Below are positions 1 through 5,954 of a stretch of 7,271 bases of DNA, piece after piece (the stretch's first letter is position 1; each line of letters starts with the position of its first letter). The stretch comes from JAZFYD01 sp036443405 (lineage in GTDB: Bacteria > Planctomycetota > PLA2). Position numbers and translations under genes: made by a program. The stretch spans positions 1-7,271 of the forward strand of contig JAZFYD010000163.1 of the NCBI GenBank assembly GCA_036443405.1. The letters run 5' to 3'. Below the pieces are notes generated by a model that worked only from the letters and a program-made list of their open reading frames with translations, ran no database searches and had not been told where the DNA came from.

Positions 1-85
1 CTCCGTCCAAGTGCAGTGGGGTGTACTGGGGGTTGGGTCTGGGAAGTGCCGCATTCTAGCGGCCAAGGCCCGTGCGAAACACCGC
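1..85. other. Non-coding or unassigned edge segment
   Basis: This is the sequence past the stop codon of the minus-strand FG-GAP gene. One plus-strand frame is open from the window edge to a TAG at 57-59, so the end of a convergent gene is possible, but the peptide is too short to judge. A short GGCC-TT-GGCC inverted repeat is present, with no T-run after it, so I do not call a terminator. Confidence 0.3.
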
Positions 86-1702
86 CTACTGGCGAACGTT
101 CAACCGCTGATCGACGGCGCTATCGAGGATCTCGGTGATGGAGCCCCCGCGATCCGGCCAGCGGACCACGATCTTTTTGGCCTTCTCGTGCGTTCCGAGG
201 CCGAAGTGCGCGATGTAGGGGTCGTTGTGGCCGGCGTGGCCGTGGCCGCCGCGGATCTCCCGAAGCTGGGTCACCCCGTCGGCGGTGGTGACCTCGATCC
301 GGCAGCCGATGCCGTCGCGGTTGGCGTCTTTCCCGACGCACACGACCTGCAACCAGTGGTTTTTGGATCCGACGTCGTTGCGAAACAGCGCGCAGGAGAG
401 GCCGAGCTTTTCGCGCGGCTCCTTCAGCAGCCGGTTGAGGCTGCGGCCGATGAGGATGTCCTGGTCGCCGTCGTTGTCGTAATCCGCAACGCTGAGTTGC
501 GCGGCGCCCTCCCAGTCGAAGGTTCGCGCGGGTTCGAAGGTGTGGTCGGGCTTTTGGCGATAGAGCTTCAGTTCCTGGCGGTCGGGGTAGTCGCTCGAGG
601 CGATGAGCGCGTCGAGCAGGCCGTCGTTGTCGTAATCGATCCAGGCCGCGTGAATGTCGCCCTGGTTCCAGCGATCGCCTTTGCGCTCGCGCGGGAACGC
701 ATCGACGCGTTCGAAGGCGAAGCCCTTTTGCGGGCCGAGGTTGACCAGCAGCGACGTGCGGTCGCTCGAGTCGCCGGCCCACGCGTGCGTGATCTCCGCG
801 AGGATGCAGTCGAGGTCGCCGTCGTTGTCGTAATCCGCGATCGCGCAGTCGAACGTGTTGCCGTTGCTTCGAAACGGTTGCTCGTCCTCCCGATCCTCGT
901 CGAAGCGCTTCTTCCACCACGTCTTCGTCGCATCGGGGTAGCGGCCGTGGCGGACCGTGTCGCCGTCGAACGCGGTCGTTTCGGCGACATCCTCGAAGCG
1001 CTTGCCCTCCAGGTTCTTCCAGAGAAAGTTCCACTGCCGCCCGTAAGTGCAGACAAAGAGGTCCTGCCAGCCGTCGTTGTTCCAGTCGGCGTGGGTGACG
1101 CCGTAGGTCGGTTTCGCGGATCCTCGTTGGCCCGGCGCGCGGGCCGTGTCGAGGTGGGTTTGTGCGGTGACATCCGCAAATCCCTTCTTCCCTTGGCGGT
1201 AGAGGTGATCCGGCCAGGACTCGAGTTCGGGCCCGTAGACGATGTATCCCTCGCCCAGAAACAGATCGAGGCGACCGTCCTTGTCGTAGTCGAGCGTCGT
1301 TGCGGAGTGCATCGACGTGCGGAGATCGAACTCCTTGCCGCGCCGCCACGTCCCCCGTTCGTTCCAGAAGACGGCGTTTTTCTGGCCCTTGTCGCTCTTC
1401 TCGACCCAATCCTTGTTTTCCGGTTCGCAGAAATACGCCGCGAAGCAATCCTGGTCCCCATCGTTGTCGTAGTCGGCAAACAGCACCAGGCCGGGCTTCT
1501 CGCCGAGGTTCGCCGTTGGCGCGAATTGGCCGTTTTCCTGCTGCAGGAAGAAGTGCTCCCGATCGAGCACGACGTCCATGCGGCCGTCGCCGTTCAGATC
1601 GACAAACACCGCGCGGCCCGACGACACCCCGGCGAGGCCGATCTCCTCAGCGACGTTCGTGAAGTCGGGAGCGGCCAGGAGAAGGAGTGCAAGCCAAGCC
1701 AT
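86..1702 (-). CDS. Secreted FG-GAP/VCBS repeat protein with C-terminal ASPIC/UnbV domain
   Basis: The 538-residue product is a predicted exported beta-propeller protein of the CRTAC1-like group. Seven calcium-binding-type motifs of the form D-x-[DN]-x-DG-x-x-D are visible at residues 35-43, 77-85, 138-146, 206-214, 290-298, 356-364 and 407-415, as expected for FG-GAP/VCBS blades. Residues about 448-518 match the ASPIC/UnbV signature: NHWLQV, NRDGIG, REIRGG, HFGLG and VVRWP in that order. The N-terminus (MAWLALLLLAAP) is a short hydrophobic export signal without a basic n-region. An in-frame TTG seven codons upstream, at 1723, would add His and Arg and give a more normal signal peptide, with GGAAGGG 12 nt before it, so the start is uncertain. 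Members of this family are extracellular and generally lack a defined reaction; adhesion or carbohydrate and protein binding is inferred only. The gene is divergent from the TPR lipoprotein gene. Confidence 0.9.
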   Translation of the reverse strand: MAWLALLLLAAPDFTNVAEEIGLAGVSSGRAVFVDLNGDGRMDVVLDREHFFLQQENGQFAPTANLGEKPGLVLFADYDNDGDQDCFAAYFCEPENKDWVEKSDKGQKNAVFWNERGTWRRGKEFDLRTSMHSATTLDYDKDGRLDLFLGEGYIVYGPELESWPDHLYRQGKKGFADVTAQTHLDTARAPGQRGSAKPTYGVTHADWNNDGWQDLFVCTYGRQWNFLWKNLEGKRFEDVAETTAFDGDTVRHGRYPDATKTWWKKRFDEDREDEQPFRSNGNTFDCAIADYDNDGDLDCILAEITHAWAGDSSDRTSLLVNLGPQKGFAFERVDAFPRERKGDRWNQGDIHAAWIDYDNDGLLDALIASSDYPDRQELKLYRQKPDHTFEPARTFDWEGAAQLSVADYDNDGDQDILIGRSLNRLLKEPREKLGLSCALFRNDVGSKNHWLQVVCVGKDANRDGIGCRIEVTTADGVTQLREIRGGHGHAGHNDPYIAHFGLGTHEKAKKIVVRWPDRGGSITEILDSAVDQRLNVRQ

Positions 1703-1722
1703 GTTGAGGCGATGATACGCCA

Positions 1723-2445
1723 ATGCGTTGGCCGACCCTTCCGTGCGCCGTTCTGGTTCTGGCGGCATGCCGCTCCGCGGAGATGCCCGAGGACACCACG
1801 GAGTGGGCGGAGGTCCGTGTGCACCTTGTTCGTCCGAACTGGGGCGCTGCGCGGGAGGCTTTGCGGCGCGCGGTGTTGGAGTCGCCCAAAAACCCCGAGC
1901 CCGCGCTGATGCTCGCCGACGTGGAGCGCGATGCGTTTGCGGACCTTCAGTCCGCGCGGGTGATCTACGGCCGGTGGCTGGGGACCCCGGCGCGGGCGCG
2001 GGCGCTTCACGGCCTCGGCCGTTGCGCCTGGGCGGAGGCCGATCGCGAGCGCGCCACCGAGATGTTCGAGGAGTCGCTTGCCCAGAAAGAGACGCCGGCG
2101 TGCGCACGCGACGCGGCTCTTCTGTATCTGTCCCTGGGCGACCAAGCGGCGGCCGACAAGCACTTGGAGCTTGCCGCGAAGATCAGCGCGCAAGCGATGC
2201 GAACCGAGTTGCTGCTTGCCGCTGCGGGCAAATTCGCCATGACGGGCCCCTTGCCGACGGGGTGGGACTACGCGCTCGACCGCGCTCGGGTCGAGGCGGC
2301 CCAAGGTGACGATTCAAACGCCGCCACCCACCTCGCGCTGCATGTGGAGCGCGCGTGCGCCAACGATGCAGCCCGCAAGATCGCCCGGCGCCTCGCGGCC
2401 GAGGACTTTTTCCTCAAGGGCCTGACGGAAAACCCGCCCCGTTAG
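1723..2445 (+). CDS. TPR-repeat lipoprotein
   Basis: The 240-residue product has a lipoprotein signal peptide: MRW start, hydrophobic core, and lipobox L13-A14-A15-C16, so Cys16 should be lipidated. Arg at +2 does not suggest inner-membrane retention. The rest is alpha-helical and Ala/Leu-rich. Residues about 91-122 and 126-157 have the TPR pattern of small and large residues (for example ALHGLGRCAWAEADRERATE and LLYLSLGDQAAADKHLELA), and residues 38-70 may be a diverged first repeat. TPR lipoproteins usually serve as scaffolds in envelope assembly or secretion; nothing here identifies the partner. A GAGG at 1706-1709 is a rather distant ribosome site (13 nt). The start is 20 bp from the divergent ATG of the FG-GAP gene, so its promoter must overlap that gene. 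The next gene lies 82 bp downstream on the same strand and could be cotranscribed. Confidence 0.82.
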   Translation: MRWPTLPCAVLVLAACRSAEMPEDTTEWAEVRVHLVRPNWGAAREALRRAVLESPKNPEPALMLADVERDAFADLQSARVIYGRWLGTPARARALHGLGRCAWAEADRERATEMFEESLAQKETPACARDAALLYLSLGDQAAADKHLELAAKISAQAMRTELLLAAAGKFAMTGPLPTGWDYALDRARVEAAQGDDSNAATHLALHVERACANDAARKIARRLAAEDFFLKGLTENPPR

Positions 2446-2527
2446 CCAATTTTGCCGTGCCCCGTGGCCTCGCGGACCGACTGCGCCCTTACCGAAACCC
2501 GGAGATCGCGCTAGGGTTTCATGCACT

Positions 2528-3274
2528 ATGAAGGCCGTAACGATCCTCGCGCTGACCACGACCATCTCGCTCGGTGGCGTCATCCTCCTCTACATCGATC
2601 AGCAGGAGTTGAAAGAGCAACTCTCGTCGCGCAGCGTCTCGCGCGCTCCGGGCACCGAGAATGAAGTGCTGAGACTCGAGTCGGTGGCGTGGGATGACGG
2701 CCAGATCGAGTTGGCGGTGGAGCGAGTGATGGCGCGACAGCGCGACGCCGCCGAGACCGCCGCCGAGGTCGAAACGCCGGCCGCCGAGGGCACCGAAGCC
2801 GCGGCGAAGTCGGAATCCGACAATCCGCTCGATCTGCTCCTCGACGATACGGGCGCGCAGGACGACTCCGAGATGCGCGAGTTTCGCGGCAGGGTGCGTC
2901 GGGCGCAGGAGCTCAACCGGCGCGAGGACGACGTTCGCAGCGTGTTCGAGACGCTCGATCGCTTGAGCGACGAGGGGCGGATCGCGGCGCTGTCCGACGA
3001 GCAGAAGCGCAACGTCACCACGACGGTGCTGAAGAGCCGCGAAGATGGGCGGAACATGTGGCGCAACGTGCGTGACAAGATTGACACGGAAGGCCTCACC
3101 GGCGATCAGCGCCGGGACGCGTGGCGCGATCTGATGCGGGTCGAGTACGAGACCCTGCGCGCAACGACGGTCAAAGCGATGGAAGAAATCGTGCCGGCTG
3201 CAGACGCCAAGGAGATCATCCAGGCGTCCGTGCGCGGGGGCGGAACTCGCGGCCGCAGCTCGCGGCGCCGCTGA
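2528..3274 (+). CDS. Membrane-anchored helical protein of unknown function
   Basis: I do not recognise a family for this 248-residue protein. Residues 4-23 form one N-terminal transmembrane helix or uncleaved signal anchor, followed by a charged helical segment (YIDQQELKEQL). Residues 68-118 are rich in Ala, Glu, Thr and Asp and look disordered. Residues 118-235 are charged and helical, with coiled-coil-like spacing around RRAQELNRREDDVRSVFETL. The C-terminus is a Gly/Arg/Ser basic tail (RGGGTRGRSSRRR). The likely topology is a small cytoplasmic N-terminus with the bulk outside the cytoplasm. The plus-strand frame is preferred over the long open minus frame because it has high GC at third positions and a coherent membrane segment. 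The ribosome site is weak: AGGG at 2513-2516, 11 nt from the ATG. An out-of-frame ATG sits 7 nt upstream. Its terminator may be the hairpin at 3557-3592. Confidence 0.7.
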   Translation: MKAVTILALTTTISLGGVILLYIDQQELKEQLSSRSVSRAPGTENEVLRLESVAWDDGQIELAVERVMARQRDAAETAAEVETPAAEGTEAAAKSESDNPLDLLLDDTGAQDDSEMREFRGRVRRAQELNRREDDVRSVFETLDRLSDEGRIAALSDEQKRNVTTTVLKSREDGRNMWRNVRDKIDTEGLTGDQRRDAWRDLMRVEYETLRATTVKAMEEIVPAADAKEIIQASVRGGGTRGRSSRRR

Positions 3275-3275
3275 T

Positions 3276-3497
3276 CGGCGATTCGGCCTAGGGATGGCAC
3301 CTGCTCGTCTTCCTGCGGGCAGCGTGGCAGACTTCGGATTCGGGTGTGGTGTACCCGCCACTCCGGGCCGTAGGCGCTAATCAAGCAAGACAGACCAAAT
3401 CTGAATGCGCTGCAACAACACGGTTTACGGCGATTCGCGCGACCATTTGGTTCCATCTGGATTTTATTAGTCGCATCGACTTGCTTCCGGCGATTCG
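3276..3497 (+). repeat. Three direct copies of CGGCGATTCG
   Basis: The same 10-mer occurs at 3276-3285, 3428-3437 and 3488-3497, all in the same orientation and all inside the gene-free gap. Spacings are 152 and 60 bp. They could be protein-binding sites, remnants of a dispersed repeat, or chance in GC-rich DNA. Confidence 0.4.
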
Positions 3498-3556
3498 AGG
3501 GCTAACTTTCCAATGCGCGACACGAGCGCGGAAAAATCTCGACCCCTCCTTACCTC

Positions 3557-3600
3557 GGTGCCCGCAGCGACGACCCGCTCGCTGCGGGCACCAATCTTTT
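3557..3600 (+). terminator. Intrinsic (Rho-independent) terminator
   Basis: GGTGCCCGCAGCGA at 3557-3570 is the exact reverse complement of 3579-3592. This gives a 14-bp GC-rich perfect stem with an 8-nt loop (CGACCCGC). It is followed on the plus strand by AATCTTTTCC, a short T-rich tract. On the minus strand the sequence after the hairpin has no T-run, so the plus orientation is preferred. It lies 282 bp after the stop of the membrane-anchored protein gene and 108 bp before the glycosyltransferase start, so it would end transcription of the former or of an unannotated RNA and insulate the latter. Confidence 0.8.
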
Positions 3601-3708
3601 CCGGACCAGATGGCATGCGCCCGCACACGCGAGGACGCGGCGGGTTCGACTGCATCGTCAGCCAAGTGGTGCCTTGCGGGGGATGGGCGCTATCATCTCC
3701 GTGCCACC

Positions 3709-4797
3709 ATGCGACTCGGCATAGATGTAACGCCCCTTTTTCGTCCGAAGACCGGAGTCGGTGTCTTCACCGAGATGGTGCTGGCGCACGCACGGGAGTC
3801 GGGCGACGAGGTCGTCGGCATCGCGTCGGGTTACAAGATGCTGGCGCGCCGCGATCTGGATCTCGGTGTGCCAGTTCGGGCGAACTGGGTCCCGCGTTAT
3901 GTGAACCGGCTGCTGCCGGACCTGATTCCGTACCCGAGCGTCGAATCGCTCGCCGGCGACTTGGACGCGTACCTCGCAACGAACTACTTCATGGTTCCTT
4001 CGAGGCGCGCGGCGAAGGTGGCGTTCATTCACGATGTCGGTCGAGTGACGCGTCCGCAGCTCTACCGTCCGCGGCAGGTTGCGCGTTTCAAGGAGGTGTT
4101 TCGCCGGTGCGCGAGGTTTGCCGATCTTCTGATCACGCCGACCGATGCCGTCGCCGGCGAAATCGTCGAACTTGGCGTGGTCGGCCCGGACCGCGTGCGC
4201 ACGGTGCATCTCGGCGTGCGAAAGCTGTCGGACGATAGCGCGGTCGACGGGAACTTCCGGGGAAACGGTCCCTACGTCCTATGCGTTGGGTCGCGCGACC
4301 GGAGGAAGAACTTGCCGTTCCTGGTCCGCGCGTTCGTTCAGGCGGCCAGGGAGTTGCCGCACCATCTCGTGGTCGCGGGTGGCGGTCATGGCGGCAAGGA
4401 CCTCGAGGCGGCGGTGGCGAGCGCCAACGGGACCGCCGCTCGAATTCATCTCCTGGGGCACACGGACGAGGCGATGCTGGGCCGGCTCTACAAGAATGCC
4501 GCGTTCACGGTGTGTCCTTCGCTCTATGAGGGATTCGGATTGCCGATCCTCGAAGCGATGGCGAGCGGTTGTCCGGTGCTCGCGACGGACATCGAAGCGC
4601 ATCGGGAAGTCGCGGGCAACGCGGCGCGCTTGATTCCGATCCAGAGCGAAAGCCTGTTCGCGGAGAACCTCATCGAGTTCGCGCGCGACGATCGCTCGCG
4701 CTCCGACCTGCGTGAGCTGGGCCTGCGGCGAAGCAGCGAGTTCACGTGGGACCGTACTGCTCGCGGAGTGCGCGACGTGATCACGCAGCTCCGTTGA
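3709..4797 (+). CDS. GT4-family glycosyltransferase (group 1)
   Basis: The 362-residue product is a retaining nucleotide-sugar-dependent glycosyltransferase with two Rossmann-like domains (GT-B fold), probably cytoplasmic or at the inner face of the membrane. The N-terminal domain opens with RLGIDVTPL and the glycine-rich PKTGVGVFTE (13-22), and carries a family-typical histidine in FIHDVGR (109 is the His). The C-terminal domain begins near residue 188 with YVLCVGSRDRRKN, where R199-K200 match the usual donor-phosphate contact. It contains the EX7E motif, E274 to E282, in SLYEGFGLPILEAMASG, then PVLATDI and HREVAG. Length is normal for the family. Donor sugar and acceptor cannot be read from sequence; mannosyltransferases and other LPS or polysaccharide enzymes share this pattern. 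The frame stays open upstream to 3346, but ATG 3709 aligns with the family N-terminus. No Shine-Dalgarno is evident. The last codons lie in the first copy of a 41-bp tandem repeat. Confidence 0.93.
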   Translation: MRLGIDVTPLFRPKTGVGVFTEMVLAHARESGDEVVGIASGYKMLARRDLDLGVPVRANWVPRYVNRLLPDLIPYPSVESLAGDLDAYLATNYFMVPSRRAAKVAFIHDVGRVTRPQLYRPRQVARFKEVFRRCARFADLLITPTDAVAGEIVELGVVGPDRVRTVHLGVRKLSDDSAVDGNFRGNGPYVLCVGSRDRRKNLPFLVRAFVQAARELPHHLVVAGGGHGGKDLEAAVASANGTAARIHLLGHTDEAMLGRLYKNAAFTVCPSLYEGFGLPILEAMASGCPVLATDIEAHREVAGNAARLIPIQSESLFAENLIEFARDDRSRSDLRELGLRRSSEFTWDRTARGVRDVITQLR

Positions 4798-4885
4798 GGA
4801 GAGCCCAGGAGTGCGTGAGAATCACGCAACTCCGTTGAGAAGAGCCCAGGAGTGCGTGAGAATCACGCAACTCCGTTGAGAAGAG
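4780..4885. repeat. 41-bp tandem repeat, 2.6 copies, spanning two convergent gene ends
   Basis: Copies run 4780-4820, 4821-4861 and 4862-4885 (partial, 24 nt). Copies 2 and 3 are identical over the shared 24 nt. Copy 1 differs from copy 2 only by G/A changes at unit positions 9 and 20. Every copy encodes ITQLR-stop on the plus strand. On the minus strand every copy encodes LLNGVA-stop (LLNGAA-stop in copy 1). Copy 1 supplies the real end of the glycosyltransferase and copy 3 the real end of the zinc-ribbon gene. The period of 41 is not a multiple of three, so this is a DNA-level duplication at the gene junction. Confidence 0.95.
4808..4874. terminator. Two repeat-borne hairpins between convergent genes (possible bidirectional terminator)
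   Basis: Across each unit boundary, GGAGTGCGTGA pairs with TCACGCAACTCC. This gives a 6-bp plus 5-bp stem with one bulged A and a GAA loop, at 4808-4833 and again at 4849-4874. The position between two converging stop codons fits a shared transcription end. There is no T-run on either strand, so Rho-independent termination is not demonstrated; the hairpins might instead protect 3' ends. Confidence 0.4.
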
Positions 4886-5162
4886 GATGACGGGCGTTCA
4901 AATGGCCGCAGTGGAAACAGGCCATCGCCTTGGACGGATAGTCCTCGCCGCATTTGTTGCAGAACACAATCTGGAGCGCCGGCTCGGCGTGCCGTTGGCG
5001 GGCGCCGCAGTGAAAACAAGCCGTCGCCTTGACCGGGATGGCGTGCTCGCAGGCTTCGCAAAAAGTGATCTGGTGAAGTCGTTCCTGGCTTTCGTGTCGG
5101 TGAACCCGTCGAGCCGAAATCCTGCGTGCGGCCTCGCTCTCGGTGCGTCGTTGCTTTTTCAT
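4863..5162 (-). CDS. Small double zinc-ribbon protein
   Basis: The 99-residue product carries two tandem zinc-ribbon units. The first has C35-x2-C38 and C49-x2-C52, the second C68-x2-C71 and C82-x2-C85. The units are 33 residues apart and similar (TFCEACEHAIPVKATACFHCG and VFCNKCGEDYPSKAMACFHCG), so they arose by internal duplication. Residues 1-30 are rich in Arg, Lys and His, suggesting nucleic-acid or acidic-partner contact. The start at 5162 is chosen because GAAGGA (plus 5170-5175) lies 7 nt upstream; an earlier in-frame ATG at 5186 has less support. A TTGACA reads on the minus strand at 5237-5232, but no good -10 sits at proper spacing. The last residues and stop come from the third copy of the 41-bp repeat. 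The function is unknown; this resembles other bacterial double zinc-ribbon adaptors. Confidence 0.8.
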   Translation of the reverse strand: MKKQRRTESEAARRISARRVHRHESQERLHQITFCEACEHAIPVKATACFHCGARQRHAEPALQIVFCNKCGEDYPSKAMACFHCGHLNARHPLLNGVA

Positions 5163-5169
5163 CGTCTTG

Positions 5170-5175
5170 TCCTTC
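5170..5175 (-). promoter_or_regulatory. Ribosome binding site of the zinc-ribbon gene
   Basis: GAAGGA on the minus strand, 7 nt before ATG 5162. It decides the start against the upstream in-frame ATG at 5186. Confidence 0.6.
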
Positions 5176-5310
5176 GGCCCACCCACGTCCGCGGGCCTCT
5201 ACTCTTAAGACGAGCAAACCAAGTGCCGGGATGTCAAAAAGCCGTGAATCGACCGGAAAATGGCCCGGGGCGCGGTGTTTCGCGAGGTCAAAACCTGCTT
5301 GCTCGCTACC

Positions 5311-5339
5311 AGGAAGGACACATGCGTGCGATCCGGTGA
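5311..5339 (+). other. Strong ribosome site and five-codon in-frame mini-ORF before the lipid kinase
   Basis: AGGAAGGA at 5311-5318 precedes ATG 5322. The frame reads M-R-A-I-R then TGA at 5337-5339. This ATG is in the same frame as the kinase start at 5358, separated from it only by this stop and six codons. It is the best ribosome site in the spacer. It may be a leader mini-cistron that couples translation to the kinase, or the original start of the kinase interrupted by a nonsense change. Confidence 0.4.
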
Positions 5340-5357
5340 CAGCCGGAACGTGAGATT

Positions 5358-5921
5358 GTGATCGAAACGATGCAGTTTGCGCGCAAGCTCTTCCACATGT
5401 CGGGAGTGTTCATCCCGATGCTCTATCTCACGACCGAGGTGCCACGGGTTCACCTCGCGGTCGCGCTCTTCGCGGTTGGACTCTCGCTCGCGGCTCTGGA
5501 CATCGCCCGCCACCGCAGCGAAGCGTTGCAGTCGTTATTCAAGGCGCGGATCAAACTGATCCTCGATCCCAAGGACCTGCGCGGTCCCAACGGATCGACG
5601 CTCTATTTTCTCGGGTGCGGCATCACGGTGGCGCTGTTTGAACGCGACATCGCGTGCGCGGGTCTCTTCGCGCTCATCCTCGGCGATCCCGCCGCGGCCC
5701 TCGTGGGGCGGTCGATCCGCTCGCCGAAACGCGGCAACGTCTCCGTGGCCGGAAGCCTCGGTTGTTTTGTGGTGACGTGTGCTTCCACATACCCGTTGCT
5801 CGGCGCGCTCCGCTCGGTTTGGGCGGGGCTGCTCGCAACGGTCGCGGAAGCACTGGCCGGGAGCAGGTACGACAACCTGGTGATTCCGATCGCGGTCGCG
5901 GGGCCCCTGAGCGTTCTCTGA
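5358..5921 (+). CDS. Polyprenol/diacylglycerol/phytol kinase-like membrane protein (SEC59/DGK1/VTE5 family)
   Basis: The 187-residue product is an integral membrane protein of the dolichol kinase and CTP-dependent diacylglycerol kinase superfamily, which phosphorylates the hydroxyl of a lipid using CTP or ATP. Family motifs appear in order: ARKLFHMSG (8-16), GPNGSTLYFLG (76-86), GDPAAALVGR (109-118), a KRGN-VSVAGS segment (125-133), and AEAL-x4-YDNLVIPI (163-178), with the conserved Glu and Asp-Asn. Hydrophobic helices lie near 14-25, 32-50, 83-95, 97-110, 132-150 and 172-187. Length is normal for bacterial members. GTG 5358 and ATG 5370 are both possible starts; neither has a good ribosome site, and a TGA at 5337 limits extension. 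The substrate is unknown; recycling of an undecaprenyl or other lipid carrier, or phospholipid salvage, is inference. The phosphoesterase follows 33 bp downstream. Confidence 0.85.
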   Translation: MIETMQFARKLFHMSGVFIPMLYLTTEVPRVHLAVALFAVGLSLAALDIARHRSEALQSLFKARIKLILDPKDLRGPNGSTLYFLGCGITVALFERDIACAGLFALILGDPAAALVGRSIRSPKRGNVSVAGSLGCFVVTCASTYPLLGALRSVWAGLLATVAEALAGSRYDNLVIPIAVAGPLSVL

Positions 5922-5954
5922 GGGCGCTCTGAAAATCGCGGTACAAAGAGTTCC

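Larger units (their letters stand above)
3275..3708. other. 434-bp intergenic region without a supported gene
   Basis: No open frame here looks coding. The middle part (about 3375-3510) is visibly richer in A and T than the flanking genes. It contains the 10-mer CGGCGATTCG at 3276-3285, 3428-3437 and 3488-3497, and a strong terminator hairpin at 3557-3592. A weak promoter-like pair, TTGCTT at 3481-3486 and TAACTT at 3503-3508 with a 16-bp spacer, lies just before the hairpin. A TATCAT at 3691-3696 could be a -10 box for the downstream glycosyltransferase, but I see no good -35 with it. Confidence 0.6.

Noticed and set aside
466..1600. Repeated GTCGTTGTCGTA-type DNA words that look like a dispersed or CRISPR-like repeat
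   Set aside because: They are the reverse-strand codons of the DYDNDGD motifs in the FG-GAP gene, unevenly spaced and coding, so they need no other explanation.
11..1909. A 632-codon open frame on the plus strand, antisense to the FG-GAP gene
   Set aside because: Its translation is a low-complexity Val/Ala/Arg series made by reading the repeated Asp-rich motifs backwards. The minus-strand protein has clear domains, so this is a shadow of GC-rich codon use.
1703..2107. Upstream extension of the FG-GAP frame by up to 135 codons
   Set aside because: The extension is a Pro/Arg-rich shadow inside the TPR lipoprotein gene, and the hydrophobic export signal begins at 1702.
2519..3361. A 280-codon minus-strand frame opposite the membrane-anchored protein
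   Set aside because: It is Arg/Leu/His-rich with no domain, and third-position GC favours the plus strand.
3579..3593. A tRNA-like CCA-type end within the hairpin right arm (GGCACCA)
   Set aside because: The surrounding sequence has no cloverleaf arms; the perfect 14-bp stem with a T-rich tail fits a terminator.
3346..3708. N-terminal extension of the glycosyltransferase to 483 residues
   Set aside because: The added sequence crosses the terminator hairpin and has no protein-like pattern. Family N-termini match ATG 3709.
5210..5237. TTGACA on the minus strand as a complete sigma-70 promoter for the zinc-ribbon gene
   Set aside because: The -35 word is perfect, but no acceptable -10 lies 16-18 bp away. 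The nearest AT-rich hexamer is 21 bp away, so it is not listed as a promoter.
4887..5339. A 150-codon plus-strand frame opposite the zinc-ribbon gene
   Set aside because: The paired Cys-x2-Cys motifs on the minus strand show which strand codes. Only the last five codons of this frame (the mini-ORF) deserve a look.
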